Of a stretch of 64,000 nucleotides of DNA, positions 28,428 to 38,753 are shown one piece after another (positions within the stretch are counted from its first letter, which is position 1; each line of letters opens with the position of its first letter). The stretch is from NCBI RefSeq assembly GCF_039538045.1, contig NZ_BAABBQ010000001.1:1448001-1512000 (forward strand), given 5' to 3'. The notes below the pieces were generated by a model. That model had not been told where the DNA came from and searched no databases. It saw only the letters and a program-made list of their open reading frames with translations. The position numbers and the translations under genes were made by a program. This DNA comes from Sphingomonas swuensis. GTDB taxonomy: Bacteria; Pseudomonadota; Alphaproteobacteria; Sphingomonadales; Sphingomonadaceae.

Positions 28428-28643
28428 TTGGCGACCGATTTCGAGCGCGGACCCCAGACCTTCATCGTCAACACCTTGCCCAATCCTTGCCAGGACGGCG
28501 ATTCGCTTTTGGCCAAGGCGGAGCGCTGCCGACGTCTCGCCGCGGGCATATCGGACAGTGAGGCCGCCGATGTGCTCCGGCGCATGGCAGTCGGCTATGA
28601 AGAGGCCGCCGAACGCCTCGCCGTGACCAGCCTCGGGGACTAG
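28428..28643 (+). CDS. small conserved-looking protein of unknown function
   Basis: 71 residues from a TTG with GGAAGAG upstream. The C-terminal two-thirds is a charged helical segment (LLAKAERCRRLAAGIS, ADVLRRMAVGYEEAAERLA) of a kind I associate with small alphaproteobacterial proteins that share an AERCRxLA pattern. No signal peptide or membrane segment is seen. Its own EcfG-type promoter suggests stress induction. Function unknown; reality as a gene is supported by the composition, ribosome site and promoter. Confidence 0.65.
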   Translation: MATDFERGPQTFIVNTLPNPCQDGDSLLAKAERCRRLAAGISDSEAADVLRRMAVGYEEAAERLAVTSLGD

Positions 28644-28676
28644 CGCGCGGCGCAGCCACGCAGTAGCCGTGCCGTC

Positions 28677-29651
28677 ATGGCGCGCTCCCCTACCCGCTCC
28701 ACCCGCCGCTCGCTACCCGCGCGGCTGTTCCTCCTGCTGGTCAAGCTCGCAGTCGGCTTCGTCCTGCTGTCGGCGCTGTGGGTGCTCGCCTATCGCTTCA
28801 TCAACCCGCCGCTGACCTTCACCATGGCTGGCGACCTCCTTGCCGGTCGCGGCGCGACCCGTGACTGGATGAGCCTCGACGAGATCGACCGCGACATCGT
28901 CCGCGGCGTCATCGCCGCCGAGGACAGCAAGTTCTGCAGCCACCGCGGGTTCGATTGGGACGCGATCAGCGACGCGGCCCGGCGCAATGCGAGCGGCGGA
29001 CGGATCCGCGGTGGCTCCACCATCAGCCAGCAGACCGCCAAGAATGCCTTCCTCTGGCAGGGCGGCGGCTACGCCCGCAAGGGGCTCGAGGCCTGGTTCA
29101 CCTTCCTTGCCGAACGCCTGTGGGGAAAGCGGCGGATCATGGAAGTCTATCTCAACGTCGCCGAGACCGGAATCGGGACCTACGGAGTGAATGCCGGGGC
29201 GCAACGCTATTTCGGCCATGACGCCGCCGCGATGACCCGTACCGAGGCCGCTCGCTTGGCCGCCGTGCTCCCACTGCCCAAGGGGCGGGAGGCGATTGCG
29301 CCGCAGGGCTTTACCCGCCGCTACGGCAACAGCATCGCCGCGCGCATCGGCGTGGTGGCGCGCGACGGCCTCGACGGCTGCGTCTACGAAGGCACCGTGG
29401 CGCCGCGTGACCGTACCCCTCCGCCGTCGCGCAAGCCTCAGTCGCTGCCTGGTGACGATGTCGAGACCGCGACCCCGCCGCCGCCTCCACCGCCGGCAGA
29501 GGTGCTGGACAGCCTGCCAGCCGCTCCCGCGGAGCCGCCCTCACCTGCTCCCGACGCCGCACCGCCGGCACCCGTCGTCGAACCCGCCGAGCCCGAGGAC
29601 GAGCCGCCGCAGCCTGATCCGGAGCCGCAGGCCAACACGGATGCGGGGTAA
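28677..29651 (+). CDS. mtgA: monofunctional peptidoglycan glycosyltransferase with proline-rich tail
   Basis: 324 residues. One N-terminal membrane segment (LFLLLVKLAVGFVLLSALWVLAY), then a GT51 domain: AAEDSKFCSHRGFDWDAI (catalytic Glu), GGSTISQQTAKNAFLW, KRRIMEVYLNVAETGIGTYGV and ARLAAVLPLPKGR. It polymerises lipid II. Family members are about 230-240 residues; here a further ~85-residue tail rich in Pro, Ala, Glu and Asp follows (DRTPPPSRKP, ATPPPPPPPAEV, PDAAPPAPVVEPAEPEDE). The tail would be periplasmic and may bind partners or span the wall. Confidence 0.92.
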   Translation: MARSPTRSTRRSLPARLFLLLVKLAVGFVLLSALWVLAYRFINPPLTFTMAGDLLAGRGATRDWMSLDEIDRDIVRGVIAAEDSKFCSHRGFDWDAISDAARRNASGGRIRGGSTISQQTAKNAFLWQGGGYARKGLEAWFTFLAERLWGKRRIMEVYLNVAETGIGTYGVNAGAQRYFGHDAAAMTRTEAARLAAVLPLPKGREAIAPQGFTRRYGNSIAARIGVVARDGLDGCVYEGTVAPRDRTPPPSRKPQSLPGDDVETATPPPPPPPAEVLDSLPAAPAEPPSPAPDAAPPAPVVEPAEPEDEPPQPDPEPQANTDAG

Positions 29652-29670
29652 CTGCTAACCATTCGCAACA

Positions 29671-29696
29671 GGAACGGTGACGCTCTCCCACCCGTT
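29671..29696 (+). promoter_or_regulatory. EcfG-type general stress promoter (hemerythrin gene)
   Basis: GGAAC (29671-29675), 17-base spacer, CGTT (29693-29696), 35 bases before the hemerythrin start. Confidence 0.75.
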
Positions 29697-29731
29697 CCCG
29701 AGCCAAGACATTCGAGCCAAGGAGAGTAGAC

Positions 29732-30379
29732 ATGGCGACGCGTAACCAGACCCGCGATCGGAACAGCCGCAGCGACAAGAGCAGCGCCCGCAATTCCGCC
29801 GAGAAGAGCGCCTTCAACTTCGACCGCGTCGAGGACAATGCGGTTCCGCTGCTCGGCGCACTGGCCGCCGGCGCGGCGATCGGGATCGGTGCCAACTGGG
29901 CGCGCAAGTTCCTCCAGCAGAAGTCCGAATCCATGATGGCGGGCAACGAGTGGGACGAGATCCTCAAGCTCGAGCACAAGGCGACCCTTGCCAAGTTCGA
30001 CCTTCTCCTGGCCACCGAGGATGACGAGACCGGCAAGCGCGCGAGCCTTGTGAAGACCATCCATTACGCGCTGAACAAGCATGCCCACCAGGAAGAGCAG
30101 GTCGTCTATCCGGCGCTCCGCCAGGCCAACGAGACGGTCGACGCCGACCATCTCGAGCATGAGCATGGCTATGTGAAGACCTACCTCTATCGGCTTGAGA
30201 ACATGGAAAAGGATTCGGCCGAATTCCTGCCGACCGTCCGCGAGTTCCGCGACCTCATCGAGGAGCATGCCCGGATGGAGGAAGAGCAGGTCTATCCGCG
30301 CTTCAAGACGTCAATGAGCGAGGAGCAGAACGCCAAGATCACCATGCTGATGAACAAGGAAGGCATGAAGATGAACTGA
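29732..30379 (+). CDS. hemerythrin-like HHE domain protein
   Basis: 215 residues from ATG 29732 after AAGGAGAG. After a basic, Asn/Ser-rich N terminus comes a short hydrophobic Gly/Ala segment (VPLLGALAAGAAIGIGANWA), then a four-helix HHE domain with iron-ligand positions in KLEHKATL, HAHQEEQVVYPAL, HLEHEHGYVKTYL and EHARMEEEQVYPRF. Such proteins bind oxygen or nitric oxide or sense iron/redox state. The EcfG-type promoter upstream fits the common membership of hemerythrin proteins in the general stress regulon. Confidence 0.88.
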   Translation: MATRNQTRDRNSRSDKSSARNSAEKSAFNFDRVEDNAVPLLGALAAGAAIGIGANWARKFLQQKSESMMAGNEWDEILKLEHKATLAKFDLLLATEDDETGKRASLVKTIHYALNKHAHQEEQVVYPALRQANETVDADHLEHEHGYVKTYLYRLENMEKDSAEFLPTVREFRDLIEEHARMEEEQVYPRFKTSMSEEQNAKITMLMNKEGMKMN

Positions 30380-30428
30380 CGCTCGCAAGATCTGTCATCT
30401 CGGCGTTGAACCGGCGCGGGTGAAAACC

Positions 30429-30444
30429 GGAGGCAAAAGCCTCC
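30429..30444. terminator. hairpin between convergent hemerythrin and dnaE genes
   Basis: GGAGGC-AAAA-GCCTCC, a perfect 6-bp stem with an AAAA loop. No T-run on either side, but its place between two converging genes suggests a two-way terminator. Confidence 0.6.
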
Positions 30445-30480
30445 TGAGGTCTCCACCTGCGCGGGTCCGACGTCTTCTCG

Positions 30481-33400
30481 TTACCCTACCAGCCGCAGCT
30501 GCTCCGCCGCCGCGAGCGTGACCCCGTTCTCGCCCACGAACCGCTCGAGCCTCGCGCCGAGTTCGGCATCGACCGAGAAGCGGCCGGGCAGCAGCACCGT
30601 CGCCGTGCGACCGTCGCTGACCGGCACTTCCAGTCGAACGATCCCGCTTCCGGCCTCGCACGAGCCGAGCTCCGCCACGACCAGCCGAACCGCGGCTTCG
30701 TCGGGGCAGCGCACGGTCAGTTCGACCCGGCTCCGCCGCGCCAGTTCGTCGAGCGGCTGGTAGCGCTTGATCGTCACGCGCGGCTGCTCCTCGCCTGGAC
30801 GCCGGTCGAGTTCGACCGAGAGGAGGCCGCAGCCGCCGATCTTGGCCGCGGCCTCGACCGCTTCGGCGGCCTCGTCGTCGAACACCGTCGCATCGAACTG
30901 GCCGCCGCCGTCGCTGAATCGCGCCATCAGGAAGCGACGGCCCTTCTGCGAAGTGCGCCAGCGCGCCTCCTCGACCAACCCCGCCATGGTTGCTCCGCCG
31001 CGGCCGTCTGCGGGAATGGCGACCAGCCCCAATTCGGTGCTCTGCCGCACCCGGTGGGCCGCAAGCAGGTGCTTGTGCTGGTCGACCGGATGGGCGGAAA
31101 AATAGAAGCCGAAGGCGTCGCGCTCGGCCGCCATCCGTTCGGCAAGACTCCAGCGCGCATCGCGCGGAAGCCTGATCGGCGCCACGTCCTCGGCCTCGCC
31201 GCCCCCTCCGAACAGTCCGCCCTGCCCGCTGGTCTTCTCCTGGTGCGCGCTTGCGGCATGGGCGAGGATCGTCTCCGACGCCGCATGGACCGCGGCGCGC
31301 TCGCCGTTGAGCCCGTCGAGCGCGCCCGCCGCGGCAAGGCTCTCAAGCTGCCGGCGGTTGAGGATCCGCGGGTCGATCCGCGCGGCGAAGTCCTCGAGGC
31401 TGGCAAAGGGCTTGCGCTTCCGCTCGGCGACCAGCTCTTCCATCGCCTTCTCGCCAACGCCCTTGAGCGCGCCAAGCGCATAGCGGACCGCACCATCCGC
31501 GACGTCGAAGTCCGCCTCGCTCGCATTGATGTCGGGCGCGAGCAGGGTCAGCCCCATGCGCCGGAGGTCATCGACGAACAGGCAGAGCTTGTCGGTCTGG
31601 TGGATGTCGTAGCTCATCGAGGCGGCGAAGAACTCGGCCGGATGATGCGCCTTCAGCCAGGCGGTATGATAGGCGACCAGCGCGTAGGCGGCCGCGTGAC
31701 TCTTGTTAAAGCCGTAGCCCGCGAACTTGTCGATCAAGTCGAACAGCTCATTGGCCTTGGCCGGCTTGATCTCCTGCCGCCCGCAGCCCTCGACGAAGCG
31801 GGCGCGCTGGGCGTCCATCTCTGCCTTGATCTTCTTGCCCATCGCGCGGCGCAGCAGGTCCGCTTCGCCGAGGCTGTAGCCGGCCAGCACCTGCGCGGCC
31901 TGCATGACCTGCTCCTGGTAGACGAAGATCCCGTATGTCTCCTTCAGGACGTCCTCGAGCAGAGGATGAGGATATTCAATCGTTTGGCGGCCGTTCTTGC
32001 GATCGCCGAACAGCGGAATGTTGTCCATCGGGCCCGGCCGGTAGAGCGAGACCAGCGCGATGATGTCGCCGAAGCTGGTCGGACGCACTGCCGCCAGCGT
32101 CCGCCGCATGCCTTCCGATTCGAGCTGGAAGACGCCGACCGTGTCGCCGCGCTGGAGCAGCTCGTATACTTTCGGATCGTCCCAGCCGAGCTTGGCGAAG
32201 TCGACCTCGACACCCCGCTTGGCGAGCAGCCGCTGGCCTTCCTTCAGCACCGACAGGGTCTTGAGGCCGAGGAAGTCGAACTTCACCAGGCCCGCGCCCT
32301 CGACATATTTCATGTCGAACTGGGTGACGGGCATGTCTGAGCGGGGATCGCGATGGAGCGGGACCAGCTCCTGGAGCGGGCGGTCGCCGATCACCACGCC
32401 CGCGGCGTGGGTCGAGCTGTGCCGCGGGAGGCCCTCGAGCTTCATCGCGAGGTCGAACAGTCGCTTGACCTGCGGCTCGTTCTTCACCTCGGCCGCGAGC
32501 TCGCTGACGCCGTTCAGCGAGCGCTCAAGCGTCCACGGGTCGGTCGGATGGTTAGGGACGAGCTTGGCGAGCCGGTCGACATGGCCGTAACTCATCTGCA
32601 GCACGCGCCCGGTGTCCTTGAGCACCGCGCGGCTCTTCATTCGCCCGAAGGTGATGATCTGCGCCACCCGATCGCGGCCATACTTCTGCTGGACGTAGCG
32701 GATGACCTTGTCCCGGTGGGTTTCGCAGAAGTCGATGTCGAAGTCGGGCATCGACACGCGCTCGGGGTTGAGGAAGCGCTCGAAGAGCAGGCCGAGTTCG
32801 ATCGGGTCGAGGTCGGTGATGAGCAGCGCCCACGCGACCGCCGAGCCCGCGCCCGAGCCGCGCCCCGGACCGACCGGAATGTCGTTCGCCTTGGCCCACT
32901 GGATGAAGTCGGCGACGATCAGGAAGTAGCCCGCGAACCCCATTCGGACGATGACGTCGAGCTCGAACTCGAGCCGTTCGCGGTAGCCGGGCTTCAGATC
33001 CTCGGCATAGTCCGTGATGCGGGCTTCGAGACCGGCGCGGGCGGCGGCACGAAGCGCCTCGTCCTCGTCCTCGCCCATCCGCGGCAGGATCGGGCGGCGC
33101 TTGGGTGCGGCGACGGCGCAGCGCCGGGCAACGACCAAGGTGTTGGCGAGCGCTTCGGGCAGATCCTCGAATAGCGCCTCCATCTCGGCACCGCCCTTGA
33201 GCCAGGCATGCTCGCTCGACCGCCGCCGCTCGGCACTGTCGACATAGGCGCTGTCGGCGATGCACAACATGGCGTCGTGCGCGGCATGGAAGCCGGGCTC
33301 GACGTAGAGCGCGGGGTTGGTCGCCACGAGCGGCAGGTCGAGCGCGTAGGCGAGGTCGATCAGCGCACCTTCGGCGGCCTCCTCGACGTCGTCGCCGCGA

Positions 33401-33918
33401 CGGCTGAGCTCGACATAGAGGCGATCGGGAAAGATCGACGCCAGCGCCTCGAGCGCAATACGAGCCTTGGCGGCCTGCCCGTCGGCGAGCAGCCTTGCGA
33501 CACTCCCCTCGCCGCCCGCAGTCAGCGCGATCAGGCCCTCGCTGTGTCCGCCAAGGTCGTCGAGGGTGACGTGCGGCACCAGATGGTCGGGCCGCTCCAT
33601 GTGCGCCTTGCTGACCAGCCGGCAGAGGTTGGCATAGCCGGCCTCGTCCTTGGCCAGCAGCGCGAGCCAGTCGACCGTCTCGGCCTTGCCGCCCCACTCG
33701 GCCGGACGGGCGATGCCAAGGGTCGCGCCGACGATCGGCTGGACGCCCTCGCCCGCCACCGCGTCGCTGAATGCCATCGCCGCGTAGAGGCCGTTGCGAT
33801 CGGTCAGGGCGACCGCGGGAAAGCCGCGCTTCTTCGCCGCCTTGGCGAGATCTTTGGGCTCGATCGCCCCTTCGAGCATCGAGAAACAGGAAAGGACGCG
33901 AAGGGGAACGAAGGCCAT
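30481..33918 (-). CDS. dnaE: DNA polymerase III alpha subunit
   Basis: 1145 residues, the replicative polymerase of the DnaE1 group. The N-terminal PHP domain starts PLRVLSCFSMLEGAI. The polymerase core shows GPGRGSGAGSAVAWALL and PDFDIDFCETHRDKVIRYV with the catalytic aspartates, then HSSTHAAGVVIGD and RRAMGKKIKAEM. A helix-hairpin-helix stretch (YALGALKGVGEKAMEELV) precedes an OB-fold (MAGLVEEARWRTSQKGRRF) and the C-terminal tau-binding region. The length is that of a main replicative DnaE rather than the mutagenic ImuC type, and no imuA/imuB is nearby. Confidence 0.97.
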   Translation of the reverse strand: MAFVPLRVLSCFSMLEGAIEPKDLAKAAKKRGFPAVALTDRNGLYAAMAFSDAVAGEGVQPIVGATLGIARPAEWGGKAETVDWLALLAKDEAGYANLCRLVSKAHMERPDHLVPHVTLDDLGGHSEGLIALTAGGEGSVARLLADGQAAKARIALEALASIFPDRLYVELSRRGDDVEEAAEGALIDLAYALDLPLVATNPALYVEPGFHAAHDAMLCIADSAYVDSAERRRSSEHAWLKGGAEMEALFEDLPEALANTLVVARRCAVAAPKRRPILPRMGEDEDEALRAAARAGLEARITDYAEDLKPGYRERLEFELDVIVRMGFAGYFLIVADFIQWAKANDIPVGPGRGSGAGSAVAWALLITDLDPIELGLLFERFLNPERVSMPDFDIDFCETHRDKVIRYVQQKYGRDRVAQIITFGRMKSRAVLKDTGRVLQMSYGHVDRLAKLVPNHPTDPWTLERSLNGVSELAAEVKNEPQVKRLFDLAMKLEGLPRHSSTHAAGVVIGDRPLQELVPLHRDPRSDMPVTQFDMKYVEGAGLVKFDFLGLKTLSVLKEGQRLLAKRGVEVDFAKLGWDDPKVYELLQRGDTVGVFQLESEGMRRTLAAVRPTSFGDIIALVSLYRPGPMDNIPLFGDRKNGRQTIEYPHPLLEDVLKETYGIFVYQEQVMQAAQVLAGYSLGEADLLRRAMGKKIKAEMDAQRARFVEGCGRQEIKPAKANELFDLIDKFAGYGFNKSHAAAYALVAYHTAWLKAHHPAEFFAASMSYDIHQTDKLCLFVDDLRRMGLTLLAPDINASEADFDVADGAVRYALGALKGVGEKAMEELVAERKRKPFASLEDFAARIDPRILNRRQLESLAAAGALDGLNGERAAVHAASETILAHAASAHQEKTSGQGGLFGGGGEAEDVAPIRLPRDARWSLAERMAAERDAFGFYFSAHPVDQHKHLLAAHRVRQSTELGLVAIPADGRGGATMAGLVEEARWRTSQKGRRFLMARFSDGGGQFDATVFDDEAAEAVEAAAKIGGCGLLSVELDRRPGEEQPRVTIKRYQPLDELARRSRVELTVRCPDEAAVRLVVAELGSCEAGSGIVRLEVPVSDGRTATVLLPGRFSVDAELGARLERFVGENGVTLAAAEQLRLVG

Positions 33919-33959
33919 GGTTCAGGCTAGCAAATGGGAGCCCACCAGGGAAAGCGGAA

Positions 33960-33991
33960 GGGCGCGACTTATCCCCAGTTCCGTCGCGCCC
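33960..33991 (-). terminator. hairpin after the LprI-domain gene, before dnaE
   Basis: GGGCGCGAC (33960-33968) and GTCGCGCCC (33983-33991) form a perfect 9-bp stem with a 14-base loop, seven bases after the LprI-type stop on the minus strand. The tract beyond is TTCCGCTTTCCC. Confidence 0.55.
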
Positions 33992-33998
33992 TCAGGGC

Positions 33999-35195
33999 CT
34001 ACTGGCCGCGCCAGCGCCCGTCGACGATGTCCCTGATCTCGCTGATCCGTCCTCGATAGGCGTCGGCGACGCAGCTGTTGCTGCGGCAGCGGTCGCGATA
34101 GGTGAGGAAGCGGTCGCGGGTGCGCTGGAGTAAGGCGCGCTCGCTGCTGTCCGCGCCGCGCAGGGCCTCGACGTAGAAGCCAGCCATCTGCCGGTCGAGC
34201 GCAGCAAGGTCGGAACTGCCGCAGACCGCAATCTCGCCGCGGGTGCGGGCATTGGCGCAGTTGAAGCTCGGTCGCGTGCTGACCTGCGGGTCGGCCCTCG
34301 GCGGGGCAGGCGGCGCAGGAGCCGGCGATGGTGGCGGCGGCGGGGTGACCGGCGCGGGCCGGGAGGGCAGCTGGTTCGGGTTGGTGATCGGCTCGGTCGG
34401 CGGGGGCGCGGTCGTGCTGCTGGAAGGCGCGGCCGGGCTGGTCGCGACGCGACCAAGGGTGGCGAGCGGCGCGGTGATCGGCTCGGCTCCGGTCAGGGTG
34501 ACGACGTCGCCATTGCCATCGGCCGCCGGCTGGAGGCTGTACTGAACGGCCGCAGAGAGGCTTCGGCGATTGCCGACCACCTGCACGCCCGGCGGCAGGT
34601 CGATGGCGACATTGCCCGAGCAGCTCACCCGCTGAAGGCCTTCGTCCTCTTCGCGGAGCACCGGGGAGGTGACGCGGATCGAGGCATAGCTCGACAGGCG
34701 ATCGAAGACCGACTGATCGGTGCCACGCTGCGCCGCCGCCTGGCGGAACAGCTCGCGCTTGATCTTCTCGTAGGTCGCCGGGGCGGCGCAGCGGTCTTCA
34801 GGCTCAGTCGCCGCCGTGCCGTTGTCGGAAGCATTGTCGAGCGCGTCGGAACCCGCGCCCGAACGTCCGAGCGTCAGTGCGAAGAGTGCGACGATGAGCA
34901 GGAGCAGCCCGCCAAGCGCGAGGAGGATCTCGGTCGAACGCGCCATGGCCGGTCGCGAGGCAGGCGGCACGGGTCCGCGCCGGTCGAACGGATCGGGCTC
35001 GCCAGCATAAGGGTCGCGGGGATCGCGGGGGTCGCGATTGTAACGGCGTTCCTCTTCGCCATAGCGCCGCTCGTCGGCAAAGCGCGGATCGGGGCCGCCG
35101 CGGGGGTCGGGGGCGCGATCCTCGCGACCATAGCGAGGGTCGAAGCCACCCGGGGCGGGCGGGCGATCATTATCGAAGGGAGGACGCTGGACCAT
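33999..35195 (-). CDS. membrane-anchored protein with C-terminal LprI-like (DUF1311) domain
   Basis: 398 residues in three parts. An Arg/Asp/Pro-rich, low-complexity cytoplasmic N terminus (about 1-85; YGREDRAPDPRGGPDPRF, PRDPRDPYAGEPDP) is followed by one membrane segment (EILLALGGLLLLIVALFALTL). A periplasmic part follows with a beta-like domain containing VSCSGNVAIDLPPGVQV, a Pro-rich linker, and the four-Cys LprI-like end (FNCANARTRGEIAVCGSSDLAALDRQM ... DRCRSNSCVADAYRGRI). LprI-type domains occur in lysozyme inhibitors and secreted proteins. Function unknown. Confidence 0.75.
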   Translation of the reverse strand: MVQRPPFDNDRPPAPGGFDPRYGREDRAPDPRGGPDPRFADERRYGEEERRYNRDPRDPRDPYAGEPDPFDRRGPVPPASRPAMARSTEILLALGGLLLLIVALFALTLGRSGAGSDALDNASDNGTAATEPEDRCAAPATYEKIKRELFRQAAAQRGTDQSVFDRLSSYASIRVTSPVLREEDEGLQRVSCSGNVAIDLPPGVQVVGNRRSLSAAVQYSLQPAADGNGDVVTLTGAEPITAPLATLGRVATSPAAPSSSTTAPPPTEPITNPNQLPSRPAPVTPPPPPSPAPAPPAPPRADPQVSTRPSFNCANARTRGEIAVCGSSDLAALDRQMAGFYVEALRGADSSERALLQRTRDRFLTYRDRCRSNSCVADAYRGRISEIRDIVDGRWRGQ

Positions 35196-35210
35196 GCGCC
35201 CCCGAACGCA

Positions 35211-35898
<688 letters not shown>

Positions 35899-35906
<8 letters not shown>

Positions 35907-37155
35907 AGCGAAGCACCTGCACCGGGTCCGTGCTAGCCGCCTTCCACGCCGGGTAGAGCGTCGAAAGGAAGCTCAGCACGAAGGCAATGATGACGATCAC
36001 CGCCACTTCGACCGGATCGGTCTTGCTCGGCAGTTCGGAGAGGAAGCGGACCGACGGATCCCACAGGTTCTGGCCGGTCAGCCACTGGATCGCATCGACG
36101 ATCGGCTGGCGGAAGAAGAGGAAGATCGCGCCGAGCGCCAAGCCGAGCAGCAGCCCGAGCGTGCCGATGGTCGTGCCCACCGTCACGAACACCTTCATCA
36201 TCCCCTTGCGGCTTGCGCCCATGGTCCGGAGGATGGCGATGTCGCGGGTCTTGGCGCGGACCAGCATGATCAGGCTCGACAGGATGTTGAACACCGCGAC
36301 GAGGATGATCAGCGAGAGGACGACGAACATCGCCACCCGCTCGACCTCGAGCGCCTCGAAGATGGCGGAATTCATCTTGCGCCAGTCGGTTGCCTGCCCG
36401 CGGGCGGCGGCGATCCGCTCGAGCGCCGGCATCTGCTCGTCGATCTTGTCGGGCTCCTGCACCTTGACCTCGACCATGCCGACCGCGTCGCCGAGCATGA
36501 GGAAGTTCTGCGCTTCGCCCATCGGCGCCAGAACATAGGCGTTATCGAGGTCGTAGACCCCGATCTCGAACGTCGCGGCGACGGTGTAGCTGACGATCCT
36601 CGGCACCGTCCCGATTGCGGTCGAGCGGCCTTCCGGGCTGATCAGGCTGATCTCGCCACCCGGATAGGTACCGAGCGCGCGGGCGAGCCCGGTCCCGATG
36701 GCGACGCAATTGCAGCCCTCGGTGAGGTTGGCCATGCTGCCGCTCTTGACCCCGCCGGTCAGGACCGCGTTGGAGCGGATGTCCTCGACCCGCGTGCCGC
36801 GGAAGTAGACGCCTTCGACCCGCCCGTTCGAACTGGCCATCAGCGGCTGCTCGACCAGCGGCAGCGCCGAGGTCACGCCCGGCACCTTGCGCGCCTGGTC
36901 GGCGATCTCGCGCCAATTCTCCAGCCGTCCGTCGTAGCCGACGATGATCGCATGCCCGTTGAGGCCCGCGGTCTTCTCGAAGAGCTCGGCGCGGAAGCCG
37001 TTCATGACGCTCATCACGATGATCAGCGCGGCAACTCCGAGCGCGACCGCACCAAGGCTGATCGTCGAGACGAGGAAGATGAACTTCTCGCCCTCGCCCT
37101 TGCCCGGAAGCAGGTAGCGCTTGGCGATCATCCGTTCGTAGCGATTGAGGATCAT
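35899..37155 (-). CDS. lipoprotein-releasing ABC transporter permease, LolC/E family
   Basis: 418 residues. One membrane segment near residues 24-50 ([17 protein letters not shown]), a large periplasmic MacB-like domain, and three C-terminal segments ([62 protein letters not shown]) ending in the classic [17 protein letters not shown]. Only one permease gene accompanies lolD, as is usual in alphaproteobacteria, where a single LolC/E-like (LolF) protein makes a homodimer. It overlaps proS by four bases, an old conserved pairing. Confidence 0.93.
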
Positions 37156-38474
37156 GCAGTCAGTCTCGCGACCACGCTATCGAGCGCGATCTCCTGCTTC
37201 TCGCCGGTGCGGCGGTCCTTGAGCTCGACGGTTCCTGCGGCAAGCCCGCGCGGACCGATGATGACCTGCCTGGGCAAGCCCATCAGGTCCATGCCGGCGA
37301 GCTTTGCGCCGCCACGCTCGTCGCGGTCATCGTAGAGCACCTCGACCCCGGCCGCGGTGAGCTCGTCGTAGAGCTTGCCCGCAGCCTCCTTCGAGGCCGC
37401 ATCGTCGCCGCGCATCGTCACCAGCCCGACCGCGAACGGAGCAACCGCCTCGGGCCAGACGATGCCATTATCGTCGTGGCTCGCCTCGATGATCGCGCCG
37501 ACAAGCCGGCTCACGCCGACGCCGTAGCTGCCCATGTGCGGGCTGACGGTGGAACCGTCCGGGCCTGAAACCTTGAGGCCCATCTTCTCGCTGTACATGG
37601 TTCCGAAGTTGAAGATGTGACCAACCTCGATCCCGCGACCGGTGCGGCGCGTGCCCTCGGGAAGCTCGGCCCATCTGGCTTCGTCGTGGGTCTCGTCAGT
37701 CGCCGCGTAGGTCGTGTTGACGCGGTCAAACAGCCCCTTCAACCCAGCCTCGTCGGCATAGTTGAGATCCGCCTGGCTCCAGTCGAAACTGTCGTAGGCA
37801 GCATCGTAGAAGACCTCGCTCTCGCCGGTCGGAGCAAGCACGATGAACTCGTGAGACAGGTCGCCGCCGATCGGCCCATTGGCCGCCCGCATCGGGACCG
37901 CCTGGATCCCCATTCGCTGGAAGGTCCGGAGGTAGGCCAGCATCTGCTTGTAGTAGCTGAGCCGCGCGCCGGCCTCGTCGAGATCGAAGCTGTAGGCGTC
38001 CTTCATCAGGAATTCGCGGCCGCGCATCACGCCGAAGCGCGGGCGGACCTCGTCGCGGAACTTCCACTGGATGTGGTAGAGCGTCCGCGGAAGCTCGCGG
38101 TAGCTCTTGGTCTCGGCCGCGAACAATGCGGTGATCATCTCCTCATTAGTCGGACCGTAGAGGATCTCGCGATCATGGCGGTCGCGGATGCGGAGCATCT
38201 CGGGACCATAGGCATCGTAGCGCCCGCTCTGCCGCCACAGGTCGGCCGACTGAAGAGTCGGCATCAGCAGCTCGATCGCCCCCGCCCGGTCTTGCTCCTC
38301 GCGGACGATCTGCTCGATCTTGCGCAAGACGCGCAGGCCGAGAGGAAGCCAGGCGTAGATACCGGCGGCGGTCTGGCGGACAAGGCCCGCGCGCAACATC
38401 AGCTTGTGGCTGACGATCTGGGCGTCGGACGGGCTCTCCTTGAGCACGGGCAGAAAGGCTTGGGACAGGCGCAT
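37152..38474 (-). CDS. proS: prolyl-tRNA synthetase, short alphaproteobacterial form
   Basis: 440 residues from ATG 38474; the frame is open further upstream but [15 protein letters not shown] is the family N terminus. Class II synthetase with motif 1 ([22 protein letters not shown]), motif 2 ([21 protein letters not shown]), motif 3 ([16 protein letters not shown]) and a C-terminal anticodon-binding domain ([19 protein letters not shown]). The ~180-residue editing insertion found in enterobacterial ProRS is missing, normal for alphaproteobacteria. A 279-base gap with hairpins lies upstream. Confidence 0.95.
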   Translation of the reverse strand: MRLSQAFLPVLKESPSDAQIVSHKLMLRAGLVRQTAAGIYAWLPLGLRVLRKIEQIVREEQDRAGAIELLMPTLQSADLWRQSGRYDAYGPEMLRIRDRHDREILYGPTNEEMITALFAAETKSYRELPRTLYHIQWKFRDEVRPRFGVMRGREFLMKDAYSFDLDEAGARLSYYKQMLAYLRTFQRMGIQAVPMRAANGPIGGDLSHEFIVLAPTGESEVFYDAAYDSFDWSQADLNYADEAGLKGLFDRVNTTYAATDETHDEARWAELPEGTRRTGRGIEVGHIFNFGTMYSEKMGLKVSGPDGSTVSPHMGSYGVGVSRLVGAIIEASHDDNGIVWPEAVAPFAVGLVTMRGDDAASKEAAGKLYDELTAAGVEVLYDDRDERGGAKLAGMDLMGLPRQVIIGPRGLAAGTVELKDRRTGEKQEIALDSVVARLTA

Positions 38475-38522
38475 GGGCCCGCTCCTAGAAGGCGCCGCCT
38501 GAACAGGCAATGCAGGGGCCAT

Positions 38523-38550
38523 TGTGGCGATCCCGCCACAGACCCTGTGG
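38523..38550. other. overlapping alternative hairpins in the proS leader region
   Basis: TGTGGC (38523-38528) can pair with GCCACA (38535-38540), or CCACAG (38536-38541) can pair with CTGTGG (38545-38550). The two stems share an arm and exclude each other. The pair lies 49-76 bases upstream of the proS start. This is part of a 279-base gap (38475-38753) where I see no convincing gene. Confidence 0.4.
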
Positions 38551-38678
38551 AAAAGTCGCACCTGTTCCCAGTCTTTGATGACAAGCTTCCGAAAAGGCGG
38601 CAGCAAAGCCACTCCAAGCCGCGGTGCGACAAGCGCCGCGAAAGGTCCAAGGGGGCTGACGAGCAATCGTCACGCAGG

Positions 38679-38712
38679 ACGCCCGGGTCGCGAAAGTGGC
38701 CCGGGCGTTTGC
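38679..38712 (+). terminator. terminator-like hairpin upstream of the TonB-like gene
   Basis: ACGCCCGGG (38679-38687) and CCCGGGCGT (38700-38708) form a perfect 9-bp stem around a 12-base loop; GTTTGCC follows. It may end a short transcript from the proS-tonB gap. Nothing upstream on the plus strand looks like a gene, so a small RNA is conceivable. Confidence 0.5.
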
Positions 38713-38753
38713 CTGTCCAGGGCCGCTCGACAGCCAGGCGCCGCTTTGCTCTC

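Noticed and set aside
31054..32340. 428-codon plus-strand frame inside dnaE
   Set aside because: Lies entirely opposite the DnaE catalytic core; composition is shadow-like, with no ribosome site.
38545..38555. TGTGGAAAA as a DnaA box or replication origin
   Set aside because: A single imperfect match, no cluster, and no dnaA or other origin genes nearby.
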